Shown: positions 37,201-47,189 of the stretch, one piece after another
Layout of the letters: each line of letters starts with the position of its first letter
Position numbering within the stretch: the stretch's first letter is position 1
Source: Pseudomonas sp. URMO17WK12:I11
Lineage (GTDB): Bacteria; Pseudomonadota; Gammaproteobacteria; Pseudomonadales; Pseudomonadaceae
Assembly (NCBI RefSeq): GCF_007677725.1
Contig: NZ_VEDF01000001.1
Coordinates: 1 to 64,000, forward strand
Direction: 5' to 3'
Length of the DNA stretch: 64,000 bases
The notes under the pieces: generated by a model
Database searches by the model: none
Told to the model about the DNA's origin: nothing
The model's input: the letters and a program-made list of their open reading frames with translations, nothing else
Program-made: the position numbers and the translations under genes

Positions 37201-39073
37201 CTTGCTGATGTCCGACAAGTTGCAACTGGTGGCGGCCTTCAACCACCTGCACATCTTCATCGACCCTAATCCGGATCCGGCCACCAGCTTCGCCGAACGC
37301 AAGCGCCTGTTCGACCTGCCGCGCTCGGCCTGGACCGACTACGACAGCAGCATCATGTCCGAGGGCGGGGGTATTTTCCCGCGCAGCGCCAAGAGCATTG
37401 CCATCAGCCCGCAGATGAAGCAGCGCTTCGCCATCGAAGCCGATCGGCTGACCCCGACCGAACTGCTGCACGCACTGCTCAAGGCCCCGGTCGACCTGCT
37501 CTGGAACGGCGGCATCGGCACCTATGTCAAGGCCAGCAGCGAAAGCCACGCCGATGTCGGCGACAAGGCCAACGACGCGTTGCGCGTCAATGGCAATGAG
37601 CTGCGGTGCAAAGTGGTGGGCGAGGGCGGCAACCTCGGGATGACCCAGCTCGGCCGCGTCGAGTTCGGCCTCAATGGCGGCGCCACCAACACCGACTTCA
37701 TCGACAACGCCGGTGGCGTGGACTGCTCCGACCACGAGGTCAACATCAAGATCCTGCTCAACGAAGTGGTGCAGGGTGGTGACATGACCGAGAAGCAGCG
37801 CAACCAGCTGCTGGGCAGCATGACCGACGAAGTCGGCGCCCTGGTGCTGGGCAACAACTACAAGCAGACCCAGGCGCTGTCGCTGGCGCACCGCCGTGCC
37901 CGCGAACGCATCGCCGAATACAAGCGCCTGATGGCTGACCTCGAAGGCCGAGGCAAGCTCGACCGCGCCATCGAGTTCCTGCCTTCGGAAGAGCAGTTGG
38001 CCGAGCGCCTGGCGGCAGGCCATGGCCTGACCCGTGCCGAGCTGTCGGTACTGATCTCCTACAGCAAGATCGACCTCAAGGAACAGTTGCTCAAGTCGCA
38101 GGTACCGGACGACGACTACCTGACCCGCGACATGGAAACCGCGTTCCCGCCGTCACTGGTCAGCAAGTTCGCCGAGGCCATGCGTCGCCACCGCCTCAAG
38201 CGTGAGATCGTCAGCACCCAGATCGCCAACGACCTGGTCAACAACATGGGCATCACCTTCGTGCAGCGGCTCAAGGAGTCCACGGGCATGAGCCCGGCCA
38301 ATGTCGCCGGGGCCTATGTGATCGTGCGCGACATCTTCCATTTGCCGCACTGGTTCCGCCAGATCGAGTCCCTGGACTATCAGGTGCCCGCAGAAATTCA
38401 GCTGACCCTGATGGACGAGCTGATGCGCCTGGGCCGCCGCGCCACCCGCTGGTTCCTGCGCAGCCGCCGCAACGAGCAGGATGCCGGTCGCGACAGCGCG
38501 CACTTTGGGCCGAAGATCGCGCAGTTGGGCCTGAAGCTCGACGAGCTGCTCGAAGGCCCGACTCGCGAGCGCTGGATGGTGCGCTATCAGAGCTTCGTCG
38601 ATGCCGGTGTGCCTGAGTTGCTGGCGCGCATGGTGGCCGGCACTACCCACCTGTACACGCTGCTGCCGATCATCGAAGCCTCGGATGTCACCGGCCATGA
38701 CCCGGCGCAGGTGGCCAAGGCGTTCTTCGCCGTTGGCAGCGCCCTGGACCTGACCTGGTATCTGCAGGAGATCAGCAACCTGCCGGTGGAGAACAACTGG
38801 CAGGCCCTGGCCCGTGAGGCGTTCCGCGACGACATCGACTTGCAGCAGCGTGCCATCACCATCTCTGTCCTGCAGATGGCCGACGCCCCGCAGGACATGG
38901 ACGCGCGCGTGGCCTTGTGGGCCGAGCAGCACCGGGTGATGGTCGAGCGCTGGCGCGCCATGCTCGATGACCTGCGCAACGCCACGGGCAATGACTACGC
39001 GATGTACGCAGTGGCCAACCGCGAGCTGGTCGACCTGGCGATGAGCGGGCAGGCGGCGGTCGTGCCTTCCTGA
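34208..39073 (+). CDS. gdhB: NAD-specific glutamate dehydrogenase, 180-kDa class
   Basis: Converts glutamate to 2-oxoglutarate and ammonia with NAD, a catabolic role. It is 1621 aa, the size of the large L-GDH180 class. The first ~700 residues are the ACT/regulatory N-terminal domains. The catalytic core (~735-1235) includes PRVEGVHLRFGNVARGGLR, KNSVIVPVGAKGGF, TVIGVGDMAGDVFGNGL (Rossmann loop) and LLWNGGIGTYVK. The C-terminal helical domain ends near AAVVPS. It is a single gene; an inverted repeat separates it from convergent ppsR. Very long antisense open frames here are artefacts. Confidence 0.96.
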   Translation: MAFFTAASKADFQHQLQAVLAQHISEQSLPQVALFAEQFFGIIPLDELTQRRLSDLAGCTLSAWRIVERFDPEHPQVRVYNPDYERNGWQSTHSVVEVLHHDLPFLVDSVRTELNRRGYSIHTLQTTVLSVRRGADGQLLELLPKGSQGEGVAHESLMYLEIDRTANAAELNVLAREIEQVLAEVRVAVADFEPMKAKLREVVALVEDTAYGPAQHEKGEVKAFLEWLLDNHFTFLGYEEFTVQADSAGGQMVYDEQSFLGLPRRLRAGLTAEELRIEDYAVAYLNEPLLLSFAKAALPSRVHRPGYPDYVSIRQLDSAGKVIKEHRFMGLYTSTVYGESVHAIPYIRVKVAEVERRSGFDAKAHLGKELAQVLEVLPRDDLFQTPVDELYTTVMAIVQIQERNKIRVFLRKDPYGRFCYCLAYVPREIYSTEVRQKIQQVLMERLKASDCEFWTFFSESVLARVQLILRVDPKNRIDIDPQQLEKEVIQACRSWQDDYSALVVENFGEAQGTNILAGFPKGFPAGYRERFPAHSAVVDLQHVVALSDSKPLAMSFYQPLTRLGERLLHCKLYHADTPLALSDVLPILENLGLRVLGEFPYRLRHANGREYWIHDFAFTYSEGLDLDIQQLNDTLQDAFIHIVQGDAENDAFNRLVLTAGLPWRDVALLRAYARYLKQIRLGFDLGYIASTLNNHTDIARELTRLFKTRFYLARKLTNDDLDDKQQRLEQAILNALDEVQVLNEDRILRRYLDLIKATLRTNFYQPDANGQSKSYFSFKFNPRLIPELPKPVPKFEIFVYSPRVEGVHLRFGNVARGGLRWSDREEDYRTEVLGLVKAQQVKNSVIVPVGAKGGFLPRRLPLGGSRDEIAAEGVACYRIFISGLLDITDNLKEGGVVPPANVVRHDDDDPYLVVAADKGTATFSDIANGIAIDYGFWLGDAFASGGSAGYDHKKMGITARGAWVGVQRHFRERGINVQRDPITVIGVGDMAGDVFGNGLLMSDKLQLVAAFNHLHIFIDPNPDPATSFAERKRLFDLPRSAWTDYDSSIMSEGGGIFPRSAKSIAISPQMKQRFAIEADRLTPTELLHALLKAPVDLLWNGGIGTYVKASSESHADVGDKANDALRVNGNELRCKVVGEGGNLGMTQLGRVEFGLNGGATNTDFIDNAGGVDCSDHEVNIKILLNEVVQGGDMTEKQRNQLLGSMTDEVGALVLGNNYKQTQALSLAHRRARERIAEYKRLMADLEGRGKLDRAIEFLPSEEQLAERLAAGHGLTRAELSVLISYSKIDLKEQLLKSQVPDDDYLTRDMETAFPPSLVSKFAEAMRRHRLKREIVSTQIANDLVNNMGITFVQRLKESTGMSPANVAGAYVIVRDIFHLPHWFRQIESLDYQVPAEIQLTLMDELMRLGRRATRWFLRSRRNEQDAGRDSAHFGPKIAQLGLKLDELLEGPTRERWMVRYQSFVDAGVPELLARMVAGTTHLYTLLPIIEASDVTGHDPAQVAKAFFAVGSALDLTWYLQEISNLPVENNWQALAREAFRDDIDLQQRAITISVLQMADAPQDMDARVALWAEQHRVMVERWRAMLDDLRNATGNDYAMYAVANRELVDLAMSGQAAVVPS

Positions 39074-39080
39074 GCCATTG

Positions 39081-39157
39081 GCAGCTAGCTGCCGATGGCT
39101 AGCTGCACGCTGCAAGCTGACCCTGTGGGTTTTGCTTGCAGCTTGCAGCTTGCCGCT
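39081..39157. repeat. second GCAAGCTGCAAGCTG-type inverted repeat
   Basis: It contains GCAGCTAGCTGC and GGCTAGCTGC palindromes, then CTGCAAGCTG facing GCTTGCAGCTTGCAGCTTGC. The shared core with 15133-15200 shows a dispersed element. It fills the whole gap between convergent gdhB and ppsR and may serve as a bidirectional 3'-end structure. Confidence 0.7.
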
Positions 39158-39158
39158 G

Positions 39159-39977
39159 CTACTTGAACCTGCGTTCCACGCCTTTCTCGACCAGGATCTT
39201 CGCTGAAATCTCTTCCACGGAAAAATGCGTGGAGTTGATGTTGGGGATGTTTTCGCGGCGGAACAGGTTCTCGACCTCGCGCACTTCGAATTCGCACTGG
39301 GCAAAGCTCGAATAGCGGCTGTTGGGCTTGCGTTCGTGGCGGATGGCGGTCAGGCGGTCGGGGTCGATGGTCAGGCCGAACAACTTGTGCTGGTACTTCT
39401 TCAGCACCGCCGGCAATTGCAAACGCTCCATGTCGTCCTCGGTCAACGGGTAGTTGGCCGCACGGATGCCGAACTGCATCGCCATGTACAGGCAGGTCGG
39501 GGTCTTGCCGCACCGCGACACGCCAACCAGGATCAGGTCGGCCTTGTCGTAGTAGTGGGTACGCGCGCCGTCGTCGTTGTCCAGCGCGAAGTTCACCGCC
39601 TCGATGCGCTCCATGTAATTGGAATTGCCACCGATCGAGTGGGATTTCCCCACCGAATAGGAAGAATGGGCGGTCAGTTCCTGTTCGAGCGGCGACAGGA
39701 AGGTCGAGAAGATGTCGATCATGAACCCGTTCGAGGTGGCCAGGATCTCGCGGATGTCCTGGTTGACGATGGTGTCGAAGATGATCGGTCGCATGCCGTC
39801 GCGCTCGGCGGCAGCGTTGATCTGCTGCACCATGGTCCGCGCCTTGTCCGGCGAGTCGATGTAGGGACGGGTGAATTTATTGAATGGAATGCTCTCGAAT
39901 TGAGCGAGCAAGCTCTGACCCAGGGTTTCGGCAGTGATACCGGTGCCATCGGAGATGAAGAACGCGGTTCGTTTCAT
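39159..39977 (-). CDS. ppsR: PEP synthase regulatory protein (bifunctional kinase/pyrophosphorylase, DUF299)
   Basis: Switches PEP synthase off by ADP-dependent phosphorylation of a threonine and on by Pi-dependent dephosphorylation. It is 272 aa. [18 protein letters not shown] is the family N-terminus; [11 protein letters not shown] at 151-161 is the P-loop-like site. ATG 39977 was chosen from the family N-terminus; the open frame runs 109 codons further without similarity. It is divergent from its target ppsA with 190 bp between, the expected arrangement. Confidence 0.96.
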   Translation of the reverse strand: MKRTAFFISDGTGITAETLGQSLLAQFESIPFNKFTRPYIDSPDKARTMVQQINAAAERDGMRPIIFDTIVNQDIREILATSNGFMIDIFSTFLSPLEQELTAHSSYSVGKSHSIGGNSNYMERIEAVNFALDNDDGARTHYYDKADLILVGVSRCGKTPTCLYMAMQFGIRAANYPLTEDDMERLQLPAVLKKYQHKLFGLTIDPDRLTAIRHERKPNSRYSSFAQCEFEVREVENLFRRENIPNINSTHFSVEEISAKILVEKGVERRFK

Positions 39978-40030
39978 TTGCGATCTGGGCCTTAAGCTGA
40001 TGACGTTTCTTGGATATGATAAGTTCGCTT

Positions 40031-40058
40031 TGCCGAATGCGGCAGTTTGCATTCTGCC
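40031..40058. promoter_or_regulatory. interleaved dyads between ppsR and ppsA
   Basis: The order is TGCC-GAATGC-GGCA-GTTT-GCATTC-TGCC. GAATGC can pair with GCATTC, GGCA with either TGCC, and TGCCGAATGCGGCA is itself a dyad. It lies midway between the divergent starts, so it is a plausible shared operator. The regulator is unknown. Confidence 0.45.
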
Positions 40059-40167
40059 ATATTTTACGAACCTAATTTCCAGGTACAGGCCACAAGCGTC
40101 CGGCCCAGTCAGATCAGGCAGGCGGGCGCCCTTGAGCTTTTCCAATACAGTTAGTGGAGAGATCACC

Positions 40168-42543
<2,376 letters not shown>

Positions 42544-42554
42544 TACGGTGAAAT

Positions 42555-42592
42555 GCGAGGGTGCATCTGGCGCACCCTCGCCTGGTTTTTTT
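42555..42592 (+). terminator. intrinsic terminator of ppsA
   Basis: The perfect 10-bp stem GCGAGGGTGC / GCACCCTCGC closes a 7-nt loop and is followed by CTGG and TTTTTTT. A second, weaker GGGCG...CGCCC-TTTTTT hairpin (42596-42634) directly follows, so this may be a tandem terminator. Confidence 0.93.
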
Positions 42593-42646
42593 CCAGGGCG
42601 AGCTCCAGTAATGGAACCCGCCCTTTTTTGTGCGTTAAGCAACCTT

Positions 42647-43639
42647 ATGCAAAGCAGTAGCAACTTGTTTCCCGTGGCCCTGCTCAGTGCCGAGCGTCGC
42701 GGTGATCTCAGTGAAGATGTCTATCGAATCAAGGCCGGCAATGCTGCCGACCCCAGTGTCGAGCTGGCCGTAACCCGTCTGGGCCTGGCCGACCAGGAGC
42801 AGCCCCAGGGCGTGCCGGTGATCTTGTTGCACGGCAGTTTCTCCAACCGGCGTTTCTGGTACTCACCCAAGGGGATTGGCCTTGGCGCGTACCTGGCGCG
42901 CGCCGGTTTCGATGTGTGGATCGCCGAAATGCGCGGCCACGGCCTGTCGCCGCGCAACCAGCAATGGCAGCGCAATTGCGTCGCCGACTACGCCCGTGAC
43001 GATCTGCCGGTGATCGGCGCATTCGTGCGTGAGCAATCGGGCCAGGCCCCGCACTGGATAGGTCACTCGCTGGGCGGAACGACGCTGGCGGCGGCGTTGG
43101 GTGGTGGGTTCCTGGGCGAGCAACTGGTCGCCAGCGTGGCGCTGTTCGGGACCCAGGTGAGCCGCAGGTACTGGCTGCTGAAAGTGCCACCACTGGTGTG
43201 GGGGGCGAAACTGATCCTCAAGCGCTGGGGGCAGATTTCCGGGCCGCGCTTCAAGCGCGGGCCAGAAGACGAACCCCTTGGCCTGGCGTTCGAAAGCCTG
43301 CGTTGGCACGGGCTGTTCGGCCGCTTCGGCGACACGCGCAACGACTGGTGGGCGGGCCTTGCGCAGGTGTCCACGCCGCTGCTGGCGGTGGCTGGCGCCG
43401 GCGATGCGCAAGACCCGGTGTGGGCGTGTCGCAAGCTCTATGAACAGTGGGGCGGGGCGTGCAAGCAGTTCTTGCGCTTGGGCCGCGAAGAGGGCTTCGA
43501 GGCGTTTGGCCATGTCGACATGCTGGTCAGCAAAGCGGCCCAGGTGCAGGTATGGCCACTGGTCGAGCGCTGGTTGCGCGAGCCTGCGCTGGCCGTGCAT
43601 GTCGCCACGGCGCAGGCCCAACCGCTGGCGCTGAACTGA
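42647..43639 (+). CDS. alpha/beta hydrolase
   Basis: A 330-aa serine hydrolase-fold protein. LLHGSFSNRRFW (~61-71) is the oxyanion region, GHSLGG holds nucleophile S141, the acid is likely the Asp of GAGDAQDPV (~260), and the histidine is in FGHVDML (~298). The substrate is unknown; it resembles esterase/lipase proteins of this locus in other pseudomonads (recalled). ATG 42647 is preferred; ATG 42611 lies inside a terminator-like hairpin. It stands alone after the ppsA terminator. Confidence 0.85.
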   Translation: MQSSSNLFPVALLSAERRGDLSEDVYRIKAGNAADPSVELAVTRLGLADQEQPQGVPVILLHGSFSNRRFWYSPKGIGLGAYLARAGFDVWIAEMRGHGLSPRNQQWQRNCVADYARDDLPVIGAFVREQSGQAPHWIGHSLGGTTLAAALGGGFLGEQLVASVALFGTQVSRRYWLLKVPPLVWGAKLILKRWGQISGPRFKRGPEDEPLGLAFESLRWHGLFGRFGDTRNDWWAGLAQVSTPLLAVAGAGDAQDPVWACRKLYEQWGGACKQFLRLGREEGFEAFGHVDMLVSKAAQVQVWPLVERWLREPALAVHVATAQAQPLALN

Positions 43640-43724
43640 CTGAACGGTCTCGGATGACTGCAACGACCTGGACGGTGTAGCCTTGGCCCATAACCGCTTT
43701 CGTTATGACTGACAGGAGCTTGCC

Positions 43725-44216
43725 ATGCAGCATTACGTAACGCCCGACCTGTGCGATGCCTATCCTGACCTGGTTCAGGTGCTCGAACCGATGTTCAGCA
43801 ACTTCGGTGGCCGTGATTCGTTCGGTGGTCAGATCGTCACCATCAAGTGCTTCGAGGACAACTCACGGGTCAAGGAGCAGGTCGAGCTCGATGGCAAGGG
43901 CAAGGTCCTGGTAGTCGATGGCGGCGGTTCGCTGCGCCGTGCCCTGCTCGGCGACATGCTCGCGCAAAAAGCCGCCAGCAACGGCTGGGAAGGCCTGCTG
44001 ATCTACGGCTGCGTACGTGATGTCGATGTGCTGATCCAGACCGACGTCGGCGTCCAGGCCCTGGCCAGCCATCCGATGAAGACCGACAAGCGCGGCGTTG
44101 GCGACCTCAACGTGGCGGTCACGTTTGCCGGCGTCACCTTCCGCCCTGGGGAGTACCTGTATGCCGACAACAATGGCGTGTTGGTCTCGCCCAGCCCGCT
44201 GGCTATGCCGCAGTAG
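43725..44216 (+). CDS. rraA: ribonuclease E activity regulator RraA-like protein
   Basis: A 163-aa protein of the RraA family, ring-shaped trimers; in E. coli RraA inhibits RNase E. Several members instead act as 4-hydroxy-4-methyl-2-oxoglutarate aldolases, and the motif [15 protein letters not shown] and YGCVRDVD (with G-x-x-R-D) fits both. The sequence alone cannot decide. AGGAG lies 7 bp before ATG 43725. It precedes cmaX by 27 bp, possibly in the same transcript. Confidence 0.9.
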   Translation: MQHYVTPDLCDAYPDLVQVLEPMFSNFGGRDSFGGQIVTIKCFEDNSRVKEQVELDGKGKVLVVDGGGSLRRALLGDMLAQKAASNGWEGLLIYGCVRDVDVLIQTDVGVQALASHPMKTDKRGVGDLNVAVTFAGVTFRPGEYLYADNNGVLVSPSPLAMPQ

Positions 44217-44243
44217 TGCGCCGCATGCGCTGATGGAGTGTTG

Positions 44244-45239
44244 ATGTTAGAGGAAGACAACGCGCAGTGGGGGCTGGTGCATGCCCTGGTGCTCGATGGC
44301 CAAGGCGGCGCGCGTCCGCTCGCCAGGACCGCGCTGGCCGATTTGCACCTGCAACCCCATGAAAGCCTCTGGCTGCATTGGGATCGTAGCCACCCACAGA
44401 CGCGCAGCTGGCTGTTGCAGCAAAGTGGCCTGAGTGAATTCGCCTGCGACCTGCTGTTGGAGGAAAACACCCGGCCACGCCTGCTGCCTCAGGCGGGCGA
44501 GCAATTGTTGCTGTTTTTGCGCGGGGTCAACCTCAACCCCGGCGCCGAACCCGAAGACATGGTCTCGGTGCGCATTCACGCGCAGGCGCAGCGGGTCATT
44601 TCGCTGCGCCTGCGGCCGTTGCGGGCCAGTGACGAGATCTTGCAGCAGCTGGAGGAGGGCCGAGGGCCCAAGTCGGCGTCCGAGCTGTTGTTGCTGATGG
44701 GCGAGTTGCTCACCGAGAAGGTTCAGGGGCTGGTCAGCGATCTGGCCGAGTGGGTCGACCTCGAAGAAGAAAAGGTCGAGTCCGACGAGCGCTATACCCC
44801 CGAGCAGGGCAGCTTGCAGCAGATCCGCCGCCGGGCTGCCGGCTTGCGGCGTTTTCTGGCCCCGCAGCGCGACATCTATGCGCAATTGTCGCGCAGCAAA
44901 TGGAGCTGGTTCTGCGACGCCGACGCCGACTACTGGAACGAGCTGAACAACAGCCTGATCCGCTACCTCGAAGAGCTCGAGCTGGCCCGTGAGCGCGCGG
45001 CGTTGGTGCTCGAGAGCGAAGACCGCCGCCGCAGCGAGCGCATGAACCGCACCATGTATCGGTTCGGCATCATTACCTGCATCTTCCTGCCGATGAGCTT
45101 TGTCACCGGGTTGCTTGGCATCAATGTCGGCGGTATCCCCGGTGCGAGCAGCCCGTATGGCTTTCTGGTCGCCTGCCTGATCGTGCTGGCGCTGGCGGTC
45201 GGGCAATGGTGGATGTTCAGGCGGCTGCGCTGGGTATGA
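44244..45239 (+). CDS. cmaX: CorA/ZntB-family divalent metal transporter (CmaX)
   Basis: A 331-aa inner-membrane transporter. The long cytoplasmic domain (1-265) ends in a coiled helix; two TM helices follow (~268-288 and 303-322). Between them is the pore motif GINVGGIPG, the ZntB-like variant of CorA's GMN loop. ATG 44244 has GGAG 5 bp upstream; GTG 44238 is also open. It is the first gene of cmaX-crfX-cmpX-sigX-oprF, a cluster linked to envelope stress in Pseudomonas. The substrate could be zinc or magnesium. Confidence 0.9.
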   Translation: MLEEDNAQWGLVHALVLDGQGGARPLARTALADLHLQPHESLWLHWDRSHPQTRSWLLQQSGLSEFACDLLLEENTRPRLLPQAGEQLLLFLRGVNLNPGAEPEDMVSVRIHAQAQRVISLRLRPLRASDEILQQLEEGRGPKSASELLLLMGELLTEKVQGLVSDLAEWVDLEEEKVESDERYTPEQGSLQQIRRRAAGLRRFLAPQRDIYAQLSRSKWSWFCDADADYWNELNNSLIRYLEELELARERAALVLESEDRRRSERMNRTMYRFGIITCIFLPMSFVTGLLGINVGGIPGASSPYGFLVACLIVLALAVGQWWMFRRLRWV

Positions 45240-45308
45240 AGACGGCGCTGCAGAGTGTGACCGATTGCTCGGCCACCTCGTCTCTGACTGACACTGCGTG
45301 AGGTGCCC

Positions 45309-45572
45309 ATGCACGATCCGTTCGAAGAATCTTTGCGTGACCTGCTCAAGGCGTCGCCGTCCGGTGAGGATCGAGACGATGCCGCATGCCTGGGTCGCGT
45401 GCTGAAAACGGCCAACCGCCAGGTTGGCGTCGGCGATCTGTTCAGCCTGCTTGGCCGCTGGAGCCAGGCGTTGCTGATCGCCGTGAACAATGGCTCGGCG
45501 CATGTTGCGCCGGTGCGCCGACATTCCCCCCGCAACGCTGCCAGCGGCAGCAAAGCAGATAAGGCCGATTGA
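45309..45572 (+). CDS. crfX: CrfX (CfrX) small protein
   Basis: An 87-aa protein (MHDPFEESLRDLLKASPSG) known as CrfX or CfrX from its place between cmaX and cmpX; function unclear. It is polar at both ends with one moderately hydrophobic helix (LGRWSQALLIAV). GAGG lies 6 bp before ATG 45309. Its stop is 2 bp before the cmpX ATG, consistent with translational coupling. Confidence 0.88.
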   Translation: MHDPFEESLRDLLKASPSGEDRDDAACLGRVLKTANRQVGVGDLFSLLGRWSQALLIAVNNGSAHVAPVRRHSPRNAASGSKADKAD

Positions 45573-45574
45573 AT

Positions 45575-46399
45575 ATGGAACTCGATCTCTGGACCCAGAG
45601 CCTGGTCACCGCCATGACCGCCCTATGGACCAAGGTAGCCAACTTCATCCCCAACCTGTTCGGCGCCTTGGTCGTGGTGCTGCTCGGTTTCGTCGTGGCC
45701 AAGCTGCTCGATACCCTGTTGTCCAAGCTGCTGGCCAAATTTGGCCTGGACCGCCTGATGGCGGGCACCGGTTTGACCAAGATGCTCGGCCGGGTCGGCA
45801 TCCAGGTGCCGATCTCGACCCTGATCGGCAAGATCGTCTACTGGTTCGTGCTGTTGATCTTCCTGGTTTCTGCCGCTGAGTCGCTGGGTCTGGAACGGGT
45901 CTCGGCCACCCTCGACATGCTGGCGCTCTACCTGCCGAAGGTGTTCGGCGCGGCGCTGGTGCTGCTGGCCGGCGTCTTGTTGGCGCAGGTCGCCAACGGC
46001 CTGGTGCGCGGCGCGGCAGAAGGCATTGGCCTGGAGTATTCGGCAGGGCTGGGGCGCATCACCCAAGGTCTGGTGATCATCATCAGTATCTCGGTGGCCA
46101 TCAGTCAGCTCGAGGTCAAGACCGACCTGCTCAACCATGTGATCGTGATCGGCTTGATTACCGTTGGTCTGGCCGTTGCGCTTGCCATGGGCCTTGGCAG
46201 TCGCGAATTGGCCGGGCAGATTCTGGCGGGCATCTATGTGCGCGAGCTGTATCAGGTCGGCCAGCAGGTGCGTGTTGGCGAGGTCGAGGGCATGATCGAG
46301 GAAATCGGTACGGTCAAGACGACGCTGTTGACCGACGCGGGCGAGTTGGTTTCGCTGTCCAACCGCGTGCTCCTCGAGCAGCGCGTCGATAGCCGCTAA
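45575..46399 (+). CDS. cmpX: CmpX small mechanosensitive-type channel
   Basis: A 274-aa inner-membrane protein of the small-conductance mechanosensitive channel-like family. Four to five TM helices are seen (~23-43, 85-105, 125-150, 165-185, 190-205), then a short beta domain with VGEVEGMIEEIGTVKTTLLT. In P. fluorescens and P. aeruginosa CmpX is tied to SigX activation and cyclic-di-GMP (recalled). ATG 45575 was chosen; an upstream TTG overlaps the crfX stop. Confidence 0.92.
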   Translation: MELDLWTQSLVTAMTALWTKVANFIPNLFGALVVVLLGFVVAKLLDTLLSKLLAKFGLDRLMAGTGLTKMLGRVGIQVPISTLIGKIVYWFVLLIFLVSAAESLGLERVSATLDMLALYLPKVFGAALVLLAGVLLAQVANGLVRGAAEGIGLEYSAGLGRITQGLVIIISISVAISQLEVKTDLLNHVIVIGLITVGLAVALAMGLGSRELAGQILAGIYVRELYQVGQQVRVGEVEGMIEEIGTVKTTLLTDAGELVSLSNRVLLEQRVDSR

Positions 46400-46488
46400 C
46401 CGCACAAAGCTGTTAATGTATGCCGCCGCGAAATCGGCCCCGAGGGGGCTGAGCGGCGACATTGACCTGACTGTCGGCCAGATCCGTT

Positions 46489-47079
46489 TTGAATAAAGTG
46501 CATTCGCCGCCCATGCGTTACGACCCCCGCGAACTCACCGACGAGGAGTTGGTGGCGCGTTCGCATGAGGAGCTGTACCACGTGACCCGCGCCTATGAGG
46601 AACTCATGCGGCGCTACCAACGGACCCTGTTCAACGTCTGTGCACGTTATTTAGGGAACGACCGCGACGCTGACGATGTCTGTCAGGAAGTGATGCTGAA
46701 GGTGCTGTATGGCCTGAAGAACTTCGAGGGTAAGTCCAAGTTCAAGACCTGGCTTTACAGCATCACCTACAACGAGTGCATCACGCAGTATCGCAAGGAG
46801 CGTCGTAAACGCCGGCTGATGGATGCCTTGAGTCTGGACCCTATTGAAGAGGCGTCCGAAGACAAGGCACCGAAACCGGAGGAGAAAGGCGGGCTGGACA
46901 GGTGGCTTGTGCATGTGAACCCGATCGATCGGGAGATTCTGGTGTTGCGTTTCGTCGCAGAACTAGAATTCCAGGAAATCGCCGATATCATGCACATGGG
47001 CCTGAGCGCAACGAAAATGCGTTACAAGCGTGCGTTAGACAAGCTTCGCGAGAAATTTGCAGGTTTGGATGAAACTTAG
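46489..47079 (+). CDS. sigX: ECF sigma factor SigX
   Basis: An extracytoplasmic-function sigma factor of 196 aa that directs oprF and cell-envelope lipid genes. Region 2 includes DADDVCQEVMLKVLYGLKNF and TWLYSITYNECI; region 4 includes REILVLRFVAELEFQEIADIM and KMRYKRALDKLREKF. The start is TTG 46489, giving MNKVHSPPMRYDP; GTG 46498 and ATG 46513 are alternatives. No anti-sigma gene is adjacent; regulation may run through CmpX/CrfX. oprF follows after 110 bp. Confidence 0.95.
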   Translation: MNKVHSPPMRYDPRELTDEELVARSHEELYHVTRAYEELMRRYQRTLFNVCARYLGNDRDADDVCQEVMLKVLYGLKNFEGKSKFKTWLYSITYNECITQYRKERRKRRLMDALSLDPIEEASEDKAPKPEEKGGLDRWLVHVNPIDREILVLRFVAELEFQEIADIMHMGLSATKMRYKRALDKLREKFAGLDET

Positions 47080-47135
47080 TCCCTTGCAAATATCTCTAAC
47101 GGATCGGTGAGTTCTGCTAGACTTGCCGTCGAGTT

Positions 47136-47157
47136 GTCCCCCAGGATTTGGTGGGAC
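47136..47157 (+). promoter_or_regulatory. hairpin in the oprF 5' region
   Basis: GTCCC-CCA / TGG-T-GGGAC forms an 8-bp stem with a single bulged T and a 5-nt loop, ending 32 bp before the oprF start. It could stabilise the abundant oprF mRNA. A SigX-type or sigma-70 promoter probably lies just upstream (TAGACT at 47118), but the hexamers are not clear. Confidence 0.4.
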
Positions 47158-47189
47158 TGCTTAACTATCACCAGATGGGGATTTAACGG

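Noticed and set aside
34181..38023. 1280-codon minus-strand frame opposite gdhB
   Set aside because: Antisense shadow of a long high-GC gene; contains no recognisable motif. The same applies to the frames at 3951-6191, 16350-17939, 40114-42462 and 55378-57414.
42611..42646. Upstream ATG extending the alpha/beta hydrolase by 12 residues
   Set aside because: It lies inside a terminator-like hairpin after ppsA and has no better ribosome site than ATG 42647.
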